Assembly: GCA_016794665.1 (NCBI GenBank)
Contig: JAEUHB010000223.1
Span: forward strand, 1-49,565
DNA from: Opitutaceae bacterium
Lineage (GTDB): Bacteria; Verrucomicrobiota; Verrucomicrobiia; Opitutales; Opitutaceae
DNA length: 49,565 bases
Direction: 5' to 3'
The notes below the pieces were generated by a model, which did no database searches, had not been told where the DNA came from, and worked only from the letters and a program-made list of their open reading frames with translations. This document shows positions 10,039 to 17,938 of the stretch, one piece after another. The position numbers and the translations under genes were made by a program. Within the stretch, counting starts at the first letter, position 1; each line of letters opens with the position of its first letter.

Positions 10039-11046
10039 TCAAAAGTTGCCCGGCCAGGCGCCGTTCCAACCGGCGCGGCGCAGGACTTCGTCGCGGGTGA
10101 CGGCCGCGCCCCCGCGAGCCTTGCTGAGTGCGTCCGCTTCCATGAAGGCGACGATCTCGAGTGTCTCTCGCGCGGGCACGGGCGGGCGGCCGGTGCGGAA
10201 GAACTGCACGATGGCGGCGACGAGCGGGGCGTAGCCGTCGAATTGCGCGACGGCCGCCTCGCCTCGCTCTCCGACCGCACGGCCCAGGTAGGTCGCGGCG
10301 AGCGGCCCGCGCGCCACTTCGCGAAACACGCCGGCGCGTCCGCCGGCCCAGGCACCCTCGGAGACGATGAGCGCACCAGGCGCCGAGGTGCGGCGCACGC
10401 TCTCCCAGCCGGTGCCCATGACGGTGAAAAGCGACTCGACGCCGTGGATCCCATACCAAAATAGATCGATGTGGTTCGGCTCGAGCGGGGATGGGCTGCT
10501 CGTCTCGGCGGAAAGCACGCGGCCGATCTTGCCGGCGCGCACCGCTTGCGTCGCCGCGCCGTAGCGCAGCGCCGAGGAGCTGAAGACCGGCACGTTGTGC
10601 CTCTTCGCGAGCGCGAATATCTCCAGCGCCTCCTTCAGCGACGCGGCGATCGGCTTCTCGATGTAGCAGGGCTTGCCCGCGCGAATCGACGCGGCGGCCT
10701 GCGCGAGGTGCGGGCGCGCATCGACACTTTCGATCAACATGCCGTCCACGTGGCGCAGGAGCTCGTCGAGCGTCGCGTAGATCTTCACGCCGAACTCGCG
10801 CTGGAGTCGCTCGGTGTAGCCGGGGGCCTTCGTGCGCGAACTCTCGATGTCCGGGCTCGCCGCCTGCACGGCGCCGACAATGCGCACGCCGGCAAACGCG
10901 GCCGGCGCGTCCTTCGCGTGCAGGATCTTCGTGAACTCGATCACGTGGCCGGTATCGAGACCCACCATGCCGAGCCGCAGCTCGGCGGCCGGGACGGCAA
11001 CGGCGGCCAAAAGGCCAGGCAGGAGGGTGAGGATGCGTGCGTTCAT
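10039..11046 (-). CDS. Exported Gfo/Idh/MocA family oxidoreductase
   Basis: 335 residues beginning with a Sec-type signal peptide (MNARILTLLPGLLAAVAVPAA), so it is probably periplasmic. The family oxidises or reduces sugars with NAD(P). Here the dinucleotide loop is degenerate: GMVGLDTGHV (26-35) lacks the third glycine of G-x-G-x-x-G. EKP (130-132) is present, as is a possible active-site stretch HIDLFWYGIHG (192-202). Export with an altered cofactor loop suggests either a tightly held cofactor, as in periplasmic glucose-fructose oxidoreductase, or a changed function. It follows the TBDR gene with only two bases between, so the two are surely co-transcribed. An AGGA lies 13 bases before the ATG, too far for a standard ribosome site. 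Confidence 0.85.
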   Translation of the reverse strand: MNARILTLLPGLLAAVAVPAAELRLGMVGLDTGHVIEFTKILHAKDAPAAFAGVRIVGAVQAASPDIESSRTKAPGYTERLQREFGVKIYATLDELLRHVDGMLIESVDARPHLAQAAASIRAGKPCYIEKPIAASLKEALEIFALAKRHNVPVFSSSALRYGAATQAVRAGKIGRVLSAETSSPSPLEPNHIDLFWYGIHGVESLFTVMGTGWESVRRTSAPGALIVSEGAWAGGRAGVFREVARGPLAATYLGRAVGERGEAAVAQFDGYAPLVAAIVQFFRTGRPPVPARETLEIVAFMEADALSKARGGAAVTRDEVLRRAGWNGAWPGNF

Positions 11047-11048
11047 GT

Positions 11049-13670
11049 TCAAAGTCCGATCCTCGCCGCGAAACGCCACGTGCGGCCGTCGCCCCACGCG
11101 CCGGTTGAGAGCGCGTAGGAGCGGAAATAGTCCTCATCGAGGAGATTGTTGATGTTAAGGCTGAGATCCACGCGACGGTCGCGGATTTTTGTGCGGTAGC
11201 CGAGCATCAGGTTCCAGAGCGTGTAGCCGCTCGTCCACAGTTCCTCGGCCACGCCGTCGAGGTTGCGGTCAAAATTTCCCTGGTAGGACTTGTCACGGAA
11301 CTGCAGGCCGCAGCCGATGGAGAAATCCTTCAGCGGGCCGCGGTCGAAGCGATACATGGTGACGAGATTGGAGCGGAGCCTGGTGAAGCCAGGGAGCGGG
11401 GTGCCGTCGGGCGCGCTCGCGAGGAAGGCGTCGGTTTCGGGGGTGGGCCGGTTCTGGGCCCTGGCGCGCGCCTGGTAGCCCTTGAGCTGCGGGTAGCGCT
11501 CGGAGGTCTCGAGATCGTTCTTGGAAAAATTCCACGTGAGGCGCCACGCCTTGGTGAGGTTGGCCGTGGTCTCGAACTCCAGGCCGGTGGACTTGGTCGT
11601 CTGGATGTCGGTGCCCGTGGTGTCGATCTCGGCGCCAAAGATGGTGCCGAGTTCGATCTGGCGGACGTTGGCGGGGACGGCGGGGTTGGCGGCGTTCTTC
11701 GTGGCGTTGGTGATGAAGTAGGTCCAGTTGGACTCGAGCTTTCCGCCAAGGAAGGTCCAGCGCAGGCCAAACTCCTGGCCGTCGCCCATCAGGGGGCCGC
11801 GGAGCTTGCCCGGGGTGAGTTGGGCGGCGCCGACCCCGGAGGAGAGGGAGACGCTTTCGGCATAGTTGAAGTAGGCGCCGACGCTTTTCGCGAAGTGGAC
11901 GACGGCGCCATAATTGAACGAGTCCTCGGTGATGCGCGTGCGGACGACGCTGAGAGGCGTGTCGAGCTTGTAGGTCGCGCCCGTGACCGGGTTGAAGAAA
12001 TCGCGGCTCGGGTCCTGGTTGAACGAACTGCGGCGCCAGCCGACGAGCGTGTGGATGCGTCCGCCAAAGTAGGAGCCGTCGCTGCCGATGCCGTAGGCGG
12101 GCGTGCGGTAGAGCCGGCTCGAGAGGCGCCCGGTCGCGCCGTCGGCCGCGAGATCGCGGCCGATTACGGACTGACCGGGGATCGAGCCGCCGCGCGTGAG
12201 CGCCGCGCGATCGCCATCCTTGAGGTAGAAGCGGCGGTAGAAAAAATTCTGGCCGACGGTCGTGACGTTGGCGGTGTAGGCGGCGAGCGTCTGCGCCGGG
12301 TTGAGCGCGCCCTTGTAGTTGCCCGACGCCGGATCGACGAACTCGGAGTAGCGGAAGTCGCCGGGCTCGGCGTCGTGATACACCCCGCTGGCGACGATTT
12401 TCTGTTCGGTGAACGCCAGCTTGAGCTCGTAGACGGCGGTGATGCGGGCGTTGTGGACCGCCTGTTGGTTGTTGTTCCGGCGGCTGTAGTATTCGGTGTA
12501 GAGCTCGTTGAAGTAGGGGTTGGGAGCGCCGCCCGGGAGCGTGGCGTTGGTGTCGCGATACACGGCGGCGGCGGAGTTGCCGACGCGCTCGGTGGTCCGT
12601 TTCTTGATGTCGAAGTGGGTGAAGCTCGCTTGGACGTTGAGCGCGGCGCCGACCTTTTGATCGACGTGGACGCCCAGCGCGATCTCCTCGCTGTCCTGCA
12701 CGGAGTCCGGCCCGAGGAAATTCAGCGCGCGCGGCAGCACGCGTTCGTCGGCGAGGATGAGGTTGGTGCCGGTGGAGCGGCGACGGTTCACGGTGTCGTA
12801 GCTCTGGCCGAGGGCGGGCAAATACGTGCGTCCTGCCTGCGCGGCGGTGAGGGCCGTGGTGGCGCCGGTGCGAGCCGTGGTCGTGTAGCCATCGGCGAGC
12901 ATGTTGCTGCCCATGACCCCGTCCTGCACCCGATATTCGATGTCGGCGTTGATGTTCGTGTGGCGGAAGGGACGCCAGTTGGCGGTGAGGTAGAGGCCCT
13001 GCATTTCCCGCCTGGCGTGGTGCTGCTGCGTGCCCTCCCGCGAATAGACGGCCGCGGCGCGGAGCGCAAAATTGCGGCCGACGCGGCGGTTCACATCCAG
13101 TTCGAAGCGACGGAGGTCGTAGGAGCCGAAGATGGCGTTGGCGTTTTGAAAGTCGCGGTAGGCGGCCTGCTTCGTGAGCTGGTTGATCAACCCCCCGGCG
13201 GTGCCTTCGCCGTAGAGAAACGCCTGCGGGCCGCGCAGCAGCTCGACGCGCTCGATCGCATAGGCGTCGGTGGTGCCGCCATACCATGTGACGCCGTTGC
13301 GCAGGCGCAGGTTGGCCGTGATGCCGCGGAAGACGAAGCTCTCGTTGGCGTTCTCCTTGTTCGTGTCGATCTCGCCGGTCACGCTGAAGAACATCGCGTC
13401 GGATATCTTCACGGCGATGAGATCGTCGAGCAGCTCGCGGTTGAGGACGGAGATGGAGTTGGGGGTGTCGCGCAAGTCGGCCAGCGTGCGCGAGCCGGAG
13501 ACGGTCTGGGAGGAGCGGTAGCCCTCGTCCTTCTCGGAGCTCACCTGGAAAATCGAGAGAACGACAGGCTCATCCTTGGGTGCCGGAGCGGCTGGAGCGT
13601 TGGCCGCGAGCAGAGGGACTCGCGCAAGCGTGAGCGCCGCGAGGATCGGGAGCAGGCTCGGAGTATTCAT
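11049..13670 (-). CDS. TonB-dependent receptor, siderophore-receptor-like
   Basis: Outer-membrane receptor of 873 residues, the shortest of the six in the window. ATG 13670 starts a signal peptide (MNTPSLLPILAALTLARVPLLAANA); it is preceded by accgccccacccc. LSIFQV (38-43) is the TonB-contact candidate. The plug follows, with DTPNSISVLNRELLDDL, FVFRGITANLRLRNGVTWYGG and ERVELLRGPQAFLYGEGTAGGLINQLTK. The plug and the C-terminal INNLLDEDYFRSYALSTGAWGDGRTWRF resemble ferric-siderophore-type receptors more than SusC-type ones, but in this operon a carbohydrate-linked ligand is just as possible. It ends ARIGL. The gene sits inside the 21-gene unit between the VOC gene and the exported Gfo/Idh/MocA gene. 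Confidence 0.93.
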   Translation of the reverse strand: MNTPSLLPILAALTLARVPLLAANAPAAPAPKDEPVVLSIFQVSSEKDEGYRSSQTVSGSRTLADLRDTPNSISVLNRELLDDLIAVKISDAMFFSVTGEIDTNKENANESFVFRGITANLRLRNGVTWYGGTTDAYAIERVELLRGPQAFLYGEGTAGGLINQLTKQAAYRDFQNANAIFGSYDLRRFELDVNRRVGRNFALRAAAVYSREGTQQHHARREMQGLYLTANWRPFRHTNINADIEYRVQDGVMGSNMLADGYTTTARTGATTALTAAQAGRTYLPALGQSYDTVNRRRSTGTNLILADERVLPRALNFLGPDSVQDSEEIALGVHVDQKVGAALNVQASFTHFDIKKRTTERVGNSAAAVYRDTNATLPGGAPNPYFNELYTEYYSRRNNNQQAVHNARITAVYELKLAFTEQKIVASGVYHDAEPGDFRYSEFVDPASGNYKGALNPAQTLAAYTANVTTVGQNFFYRRFYLKDGDRAALTRGGSIPGQSVIGRDLAADGATGRLSSRLYRTPAYGIGSDGSYFGGRIHTLVGWRRSSFNQDPSRDFFNPVTGATYKLDTPLSVVRTRITEDSFNYGAVVHFAKSVGAYFNYAESVSLSSGVGAAQLTPGKLRGPLMGDGQEFGLRWTFLGGKLESNWTYFITNATKNAANPAVPANVRQIELGTIFGAEIDTTGTDIQTTKSTGLEFETTANLTKAWRLTWNFSKNDLETSERYPQLKGYQARARAQNRPTPETDAFLASAPDGTPLPGFTRLRSNLVTMYRFDRGPLKDFSIGCGLQFRDKSYQGNFDRNLDGVAEELWTSGYTLWNLMLGYRTKIRDRRVDLSLNINNLLDEDYFRSYALSTGAWGDGRTWRFAARIGL

Positions 13671-13699
13671 GGGGTGGGGCGGTTGAAAGTCGCGGGCCG

Positions 13700-14056
13700 T
13701 CACTTCCACGGCAGATCGTCGTCGCTGGAGAACGTCATGAACTCGAACACGGCGCCGTCGCGCAGCGTGAATGCCACCATGAATCCCGGCGACGGGCTGA
13801 ACGGCGCGAGAATCACGTGCTCGCCGCGCAGGGCCTCGTCCATGTCCGCCACGCGAAAGGCGACGTGGGGTAGGTCGCGGAGCGGGCCGGTGACAGGGCT
13901 GTCGGGCTCGAAGCGGAGATACTCCACTTTGTAGGGATGGCGGCGAGGGTCCGTGACCCAAACCTTGGTGTCGGCGACATAAACTTCGCCGGGTTGGCTG
14001 ACGTCGGTGGGCAGGCCGATGTGATGGAAGACGCGCGGGCCGGCGTAGGTGCTCAT
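13700..14056 (-). CDS. VOC (glyoxalase/bleomycin resistance) family protein
   Basis: A single-domain vicinal-oxygen-chelate protein of 118 residues. Likely metal-facing positions are H12 (in HHIGLP), H64 (LPHVAFRV) and E105 (AVFEFMTF); a fourth ligand is not certain. The fold supports lyases, epimerases, dioxygenases or glyoxalases that chelate a divalent metal. ATG 14056 overlaps the TGA of the upstream epimerase gene as ATGA (14053-14056), which fixes the start and implies translational coupling. In its setting next to sugar oxidoreductases it could isomerise or cleave a keto-sugar intermediate; this is inference. It is too short for a two-domain VOC enzyme. Confidence 0.82.
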   Translation of the reverse strand: MSTYAGPRVFHHIGLPTDVSQPGEVYVADTKVWVTDPRRHPYKVEYLRFEPDSPVTGPLRDLPHVAFRVADMDEALRGEHVILAPFSPSPGFMVAFTLRDGAVFEFMTFSSDDDLPWK

Positions 14057-15027
14057 GGGGAAATCCGGGCGGCGATGGCACGCTCGGCCATGCGGGCGAA
14101 ATCGTTTTCCGGCGCGTAGCCGAGCTCGCGGCGGGCGCGGCTGATGTCGATTTCGAAGCCGTGGTAGGCCGGGCAGCGCAGCGTGACGGTGGGCAGCATC
14201 AGGCGGGAGGAGAGCAAGGCGGCCGCCGCCGCGTAGTCGAAGGGCGCGGGCCCGGCGATGTTGAACGTGCGACCGAGCGCGGCCGGATTGCCAAGCATGA
14301 GGCCGAAGGCTTGAAGGACGTCGTCGAGATGCACGATGTGCCGGCGCAGCGGGGCGCCTTGCGCGTCGACGAGAATCGGAATCCGTTCCCAACGACGGCG
14401 CACCAAGTCCATGATCTCGGGGGTGATCTCGCCGAAGCCGTGGCCGGGCTCGGCCGGGTCGATGTTGCGCAGGAGGGAAAAGTGCCGGAGCAAATCGTCG
14501 CCCTCGAAGACCCATGACGAACGCAGCACGGTGACGGGCAGGCCGTATTGCAGCGCATATTGCCGGGCCATCGTCTCCTCGATCACCTTGGAGAACGCAT
14601 AGTGGCCCGGGTAGGCGCGGAGCGGGCTCTCCTCCGTGAGCGGCGCGGGGCTCGGGTAAAACCAGATGCCGAGCGCGGCGTCGCCGCCGACGAGGAGCAC
14701 TTGCCTCACCTTTGCCGTGCGCGCGGCCTCGAGCACGTTGAACGTGCCGCGGATGCTGGCGTCGAAAAATGTCGCCGCATCCTCCTTTGCGGTCGCGAGG
14801 TGGACCACGAGGTCCGCGCCCGCCACGACGGTCGCTACGACCCGCGGGTCGGCGATGTCGCCCGTGACGGCCTCGACGCCGGTGGCGTCGAGTGGCGTCC
14901 GGTGCACCAGCGCCCGCGTGGCGACGCCCCGCGCCCGCAGCGCGGCGACCATGCGGCGGCCGAGCTTGCCGCTGGCGCCGAACACGGCGGCGGTGCGCAG
15001 CGGGATGGCGGGCGCGGGCGGGCTCAC
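14053..15027 (-). CDS. NAD-dependent epimerase/dehydratase family protein
   Basis: An extended-SDR enzyme of 324 residues acting on nucleotide-linked or free sugars. The Rossmann loop is GASGKLG (17-23), and the catalytic pair is Y143-x3-K147 in GHYAFSK. Later motifs include RSSWVFEG, HIVHLDDVLQAF and TFNIAGP. No ATG lies at the 5' end of the homologous part; the GTG at 15027 overlaps the upstream TGA as GTGA (15024-15027) and is the clear start. Its own TGA overlaps the VOC start, so it is coupled on both sides. Possible roles are sugar C4 or C3 epimerisation, or dehydrogenation of a sugar acid (uronate dehydrogenase-like); the sequence alone does not decide between them. Confidence 0.87.
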   Translation of the reverse strand: MSPPAPAIPLRTAAVFGASGKLGRRMVAALRARGVATRALVHRTPLDATGVEAVTGDIADPRVVATVVAGADLVVHLATAKEDAATFFDASIRGTFNVLEAARTAKVRQVLLVGGDAALGIWFYPSPAPLTEESPLRAYPGHYAFSKVIEETMARQYALQYGLPVTVLRSSWVFEGDDLLRHFSLLRNIDPAEPGHGFGEITPEIMDLVRRRWERIPILVDAQGAPLRRHIVHLDDVLQAFGLMLGNPAALGRTFNIAGPAPFDYAAAAALLSSRLMLPTVTLRCPAYHGFEIDISRARRELGYAPENDFARMAERAIAARISP

Positions 15028-16028
15028 GGCTGCAGGTGCACGATCTGCCCGCTGGCGGCGGACTGCTCGGCGGCGAGGCAGGCGCGCACGGCCTCGCGCG
15101 ATTCCTCCGGGGTGATGACGGTCGGGCGGGTATTGCTGGCGACGCAGCCGGCGAAGTAGGCGAGCTCCTCGCGCAGCGCGCCGGCGCGCACGCCGTGCAG
15201 CAGGGGCCAGTAGGTGGTGTCGGGCGACTTCCAGCCTTCCTTGTCGCAAATCGAGAAGTTCGGGTGTGTGTCGTGAATCGCGATGGAGCCCTCGGTGCCG
15301 TTGATCTCCATGCGTTCGTCGATTTGGAACGCGGTCGTGTTCGGCAGGCACCAGTTGTCCTCCAGCACGCCGGTCGCGCCGCTGTCGAAGCGATACATGG
15401 TCCAGCCGATGTCGGGATGCTTGAAGTCGCGGACGCGCACGGTCTGCGCGTAAGCGCTCACGACTTTGGCCCCCGTGAACCAGAGCATGAGGTCGGTGTC
15501 GTGCACGCCATCGCCGATGATCGGGCCGATCTTCCCGAGCACCTGCGCGCCGACAAACGCGGGGAGGTTGCGGCGCGCGTAGAGGGAGACGATTTTCCCG
15601 ATGCGGCCGGCGGCGATCGCCTCCTTGGCGGCGGCGTAGCGCGGGTTGAAGCGGCAGATGTGGCCGACCATGAGGTGGCCTTTCGCCTTCCTCGCCGCGG
15701 CGACAATCGCGTCGCAATCGGCCAGGGTGGAGGCCATCGGCTTCTCGAGGAACACGTGCTTGCCCGCCGCGAGCGCGGCGAGCGTGGGCGCGGCGTGCTG
15801 GTCCCACATCGTGACGATGCTGACCGCGTCGAGCTCGGGATCCGCGAGCATCGCGTGGTAGTCGGTGAACGTCCGGCGCACGCCGAAGGTCTTCGCGACG
15901 GACGCAAGGCGCGTCGCGTCGCGCGTGCAGAGGGCGTGCAGCTCCACGTTGGGCAGGCCGGCGAGCGCCTCGCAGTGCTTTTCGCCGAACCAACCGAGGC
16001 CAATGACTCCGTATTTGATTTTGCTCAT
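15024..16028 (-). CDS. Gfo/Idh/MocA family oxidoreductase (cytoplasmic)
   Basis: 334 residues without a signal peptide. A canonical N-terminal Rossmann domain starts GVIGLGWFG (7-15), EKP is at 95-97, and the C-terminal substrate domain has IGDGVHDTDL (171-180) with D173, H176 and D179 near the usual catalytic positions. The family oxidises or reduces sugars and inositols with NAD(P). ATG 16028 overlaps the preceding TGA as ATGA (16025-16028), and its stop overlaps the epimerase GTG. It therefore sits in a coupled chain TIM-barrel, Gfo/Idh/MocA, epimerase, VOC. Inositol or 3-keto-sugar chemistry would fit this neighbourhood, but the substrate is unknown. Confidence 0.9.
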   Translation of the reverse strand: MSKIKYGVIGLGWFGEKHCEALAGLPNVELHALCTRDATRLASVAKTFGVRRTFTDYHAMLADPELDAVSIVTMWDQHAAPTLAALAAGKHVFLEKPMASTLADCDAIVAAARKAKGHLMVGHICRFNPRYAAAKEAIAAGRIGKIVSLYARRNLPAFVGAQVLGKIGPIIGDGVHDTDLMLWFTGAKVVSAYAQTVRVRDFKHPDIGWTMYRFDSGATGVLEDNWCLPNTTAFQIDERMEINGTEGSIAIHDTHPNFSICDKEGWKSPDTTYWPLLHGVRAGALREELAYFAGCVASNTRPTVITPEESREAVRACLAAEQSAASGQIVHLQP

Positions 16029-16891
16029 GACTTGGAAGGGGCGCCGAGCGCCAGGATCGCGTCCAGGGCGCGGCTCGTGTTGTGAATAAGGACTTCGGGG
16101 CAATGCTTGTAGAACGGAACGGGCGGGATCATCTCCGCGGCGACCCACCTGTCGTAGCGGATGGCGCGGAGCGCGCGCATCACGGCGGGCCAGTCGACGT
16201 CGCCGGAGAGGAGATCGCAGAAGCCGTCGACGGTGGCGACGGCGCGGCGGAAATCCTTGAAGTGCACGCGGCGGATGCGCGCGCCCAGCGCGGTGATCCA
16301 GTGCTCGGGGTAGCCGGTGAGGAGGGCGTTGCCGGCGTCGAAGTAGGCGGCGACGGCACGGCTGCCGGCGGCGTCGATGAACGCGCGCATCTCCAGCGGG
16401 CTGAGGAGGAACTTGTTCCAGACGTTCTCCACGCAGATCGTCACGCCGGCGGCTTCGGCGACGGGCGCGAGGCGGCGGATGAAATCGAGCGCGCGATCAT
16501 AGGCGTCGGCGTAGGGGACGATTTCCGCGCCCGGGATGAAATCGACGCCGACCGCGCCCGGCACGACGAGGACCGCGTCGATGCCGAGGGCGCGCGCGCA
16601 GCGGATCTGCGCACGCAGAATCGCCTCGGCCTTCGCGCGCACGGAGGGATCGGCGCTGGCGGCGTTGGCGCCCCAATAGAGGCCCGTGGCGAGGCCGCTC
16701 GGCACGAGGCCCGCGGCGTCGAACTGGCGGCGCACGGCGGCGAGATCGCCATCGGTGGACTTGAGGGAGACGGGGCCGTCCTCGGTGAGATCAATCTCGA
16801 AGCCGGCGAAACCGGCGTCGCGCGCGAGCGCGAGCTTGCGATCGAGTTCCCAGTCGAAGGGGAAGGACCAGACGCTGATGGATTTTTTCAT
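16025..16891 (-). CDS. Sugar isomerase/epimerase, TIM-barrel (xylose isomerase-like) family
   Basis: A cytoplasmic TIM barrel of 288 residues in the AP-endonuclease-2/sugar phosphate isomerase family. The metal ligands line up with those of D-tagatose 3-epimerase: E155 (CVENVWNKF), D185 (YFDAGN), H210 (RVHFKDF) and E253 (AAEMIPP), so a metal-dependent ketose epimerase, isomerase or related lyase is likely. ATG 16891 is the only start giving the first strand SISVWSFPF and is preceded by gactgtccccg. The gene lies between two Gfo/Idh/MocA oxidoreductases and overlaps the downstream one by four bases. TIM barrels of this family also act as partners of Gfo/Idh/MocA enzymes in oxidation-elimination of glycosides, an alternative role here. 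Confidence 0.88.
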   Translation of the reverse strand: MKKSISVWSFPFDWELDRKLALARDAGFAGFEIDLTEDGPVSLKSTDGDLAAVRRQFDAAGLVPSGLATGLYWGANAASADPSVRAKAEAILRAQIRCARALGIDAVLVVPGAVGVDFIPGAEIVPYADAYDRALDFIRRLAPVAEAAGVTICVENVWNKFLLSPLEMRAFIDAAGSRAVAAYFDAGNALLTGYPEHWITALGARIRRVHFKDFRRAVATVDGFCDLLSGDVDWPAVMRALRAIRYDRWVAAEMIPPVPFYKHCPEVLIHNTSRALDAILALGAPSKS

Positions 16892-16902
16892 CGGGGACAG
16901 TC

Positions 16903-17925
16903 TCAGAGTTTCACGATGCGGCCGGTGGCGGCGGAGCGGATTTCGGCGAGCACGGTGCGGACCGAATCGGCGCCCTGCGCGGGCGTGGCGATCGCGGGGG
17001 CGGCGCCGCGCTCCAGGCAATCGACGAAATAGCGCAGCTCGTTGAAGTAGCCGCCGAGCGACGCGATGTTGCCGCCGCCGCCTTTGGCGGAGCCGACTTC
17101 GGGCGGCGTGAAGGGCATCGGCTGACGCTGGCCGTCGCCCTCGGTGAGCATGAGCGGCGTGGCGGCGCGGCTGTCGTATTCGACCACGGCACGCTCGTAG
17201 ATGGCCTCGAAGCCCATCCGGAAGCCCCAGTGCGCGGGATAATTCCAGCCGCCCGACGCGGTGACAGCGACCTTGGGAAACCGATACGTGGTAAAGATGT
17301 GGCTCCAGCCGGTGGCGTCGCGCGTGCCGACGGACGAGACCGCGCGGGGCCGGCCGAGCAGGTGGTGCACGAAATCGGTGTCGTGGATGTGCAGGTCGAA
17401 CGCGGCGCCGCCGGATTGCTTCTCCTGATTGACCCAGTTGCCGACACTGTAGGCCGGGCGGCCCGAGGAGCGGTAGAGATGCAGGCTGAGCAGGCGGCCG
17501 CCGCGACCCGAGCGGTGGAAGGCCTCGAGCGCCTGGTATTCCGGCCAAAAGCGGATGCAGTGGCCGATCTGCATCTTGATTTTGGCGCGGCGCGCCGCGG
17601 CGGCGAGCAGCCGGGCCTCGCGCACCGTCGCGGCAAAGGGCTTCTCGCAGAAGACATGCATGCGCGCGGCGATGGCGGCGCGCACGTAGCGCGGATGCGC
17701 CGGGGTGGGCACGCAAATGTCCACGACGTCGGGCGCAGCCGCGACGAGGGCGGCGTCGAAGTCCCGGAACACGGGTGCGTCGATCCCAAGCGTCGCAAGC
17801 TTCGTCCGCGTGGCATCGGCGTTGTCGTCGACGACGCCGACGACGCGTGCGCCGGGCAAGAGAGCGTAGACCTGCGCGTGCAGGCTGCCCATGAAGCCGA
17901 AACCGGTGATTAGGATTTTTTGCAT
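16903..17925 (-). CDS. Gfo/Idh/MocA family oxidoreductase (cytoplasmic)
   Basis: 340 residues with N-terminal loop GFGFMG (8-13), an aspartate after the second strand (VVDD), EKP at 94-96, and the substrate-domain motif FDLHIHDTD (176-184) containing the D177/H181 pair of the family. There is no signal peptide. It should use NAD(P) to oxidise or reduce a sugar-type hydroxyl. ATG 17925 is preceded by cggcctccctc, without a Shine-Dalgarno sequence, and lies 13 bases after the haem-protein gene. It differs clearly from the copy at 15024 (GHCIRFWPEYQ against GHICRFNPRY), so the two probably act on different substrates or opposite steps. Confidence 0.9.
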   Translation of the reverse strand: MQKILITGFGFMGSLHAQVYALLPGARVVGVVDDNADATRTKLATLGIDAPVFRDFDAALVAAAPDVVDICVPTPAHPRYVRAAIAARMHVFCEKPFAATVREARLLAAAARRAKIKMQIGHCIRFWPEYQALEAFHRSGRGGRLLSLHLYRSSGRPAYSVGNWVNQEKQSGGAAFDLHIHDTDFVHHLLGRPRAVSSVGTRDATGWSHIFTTYRFPKVAVTASGGWNYPAHWGFRMGFEAIYERAVVEYDSRAATPLMLTEGDGQRQPMPFTPPEVGSAKGGGGNIASLGGYFNELRYFVDCLERGAAPAIATPAQGADSVRTVLAEIRSAATGRIVKL

Positions 17926-17938
17926 GAGGGAGGCCGGG

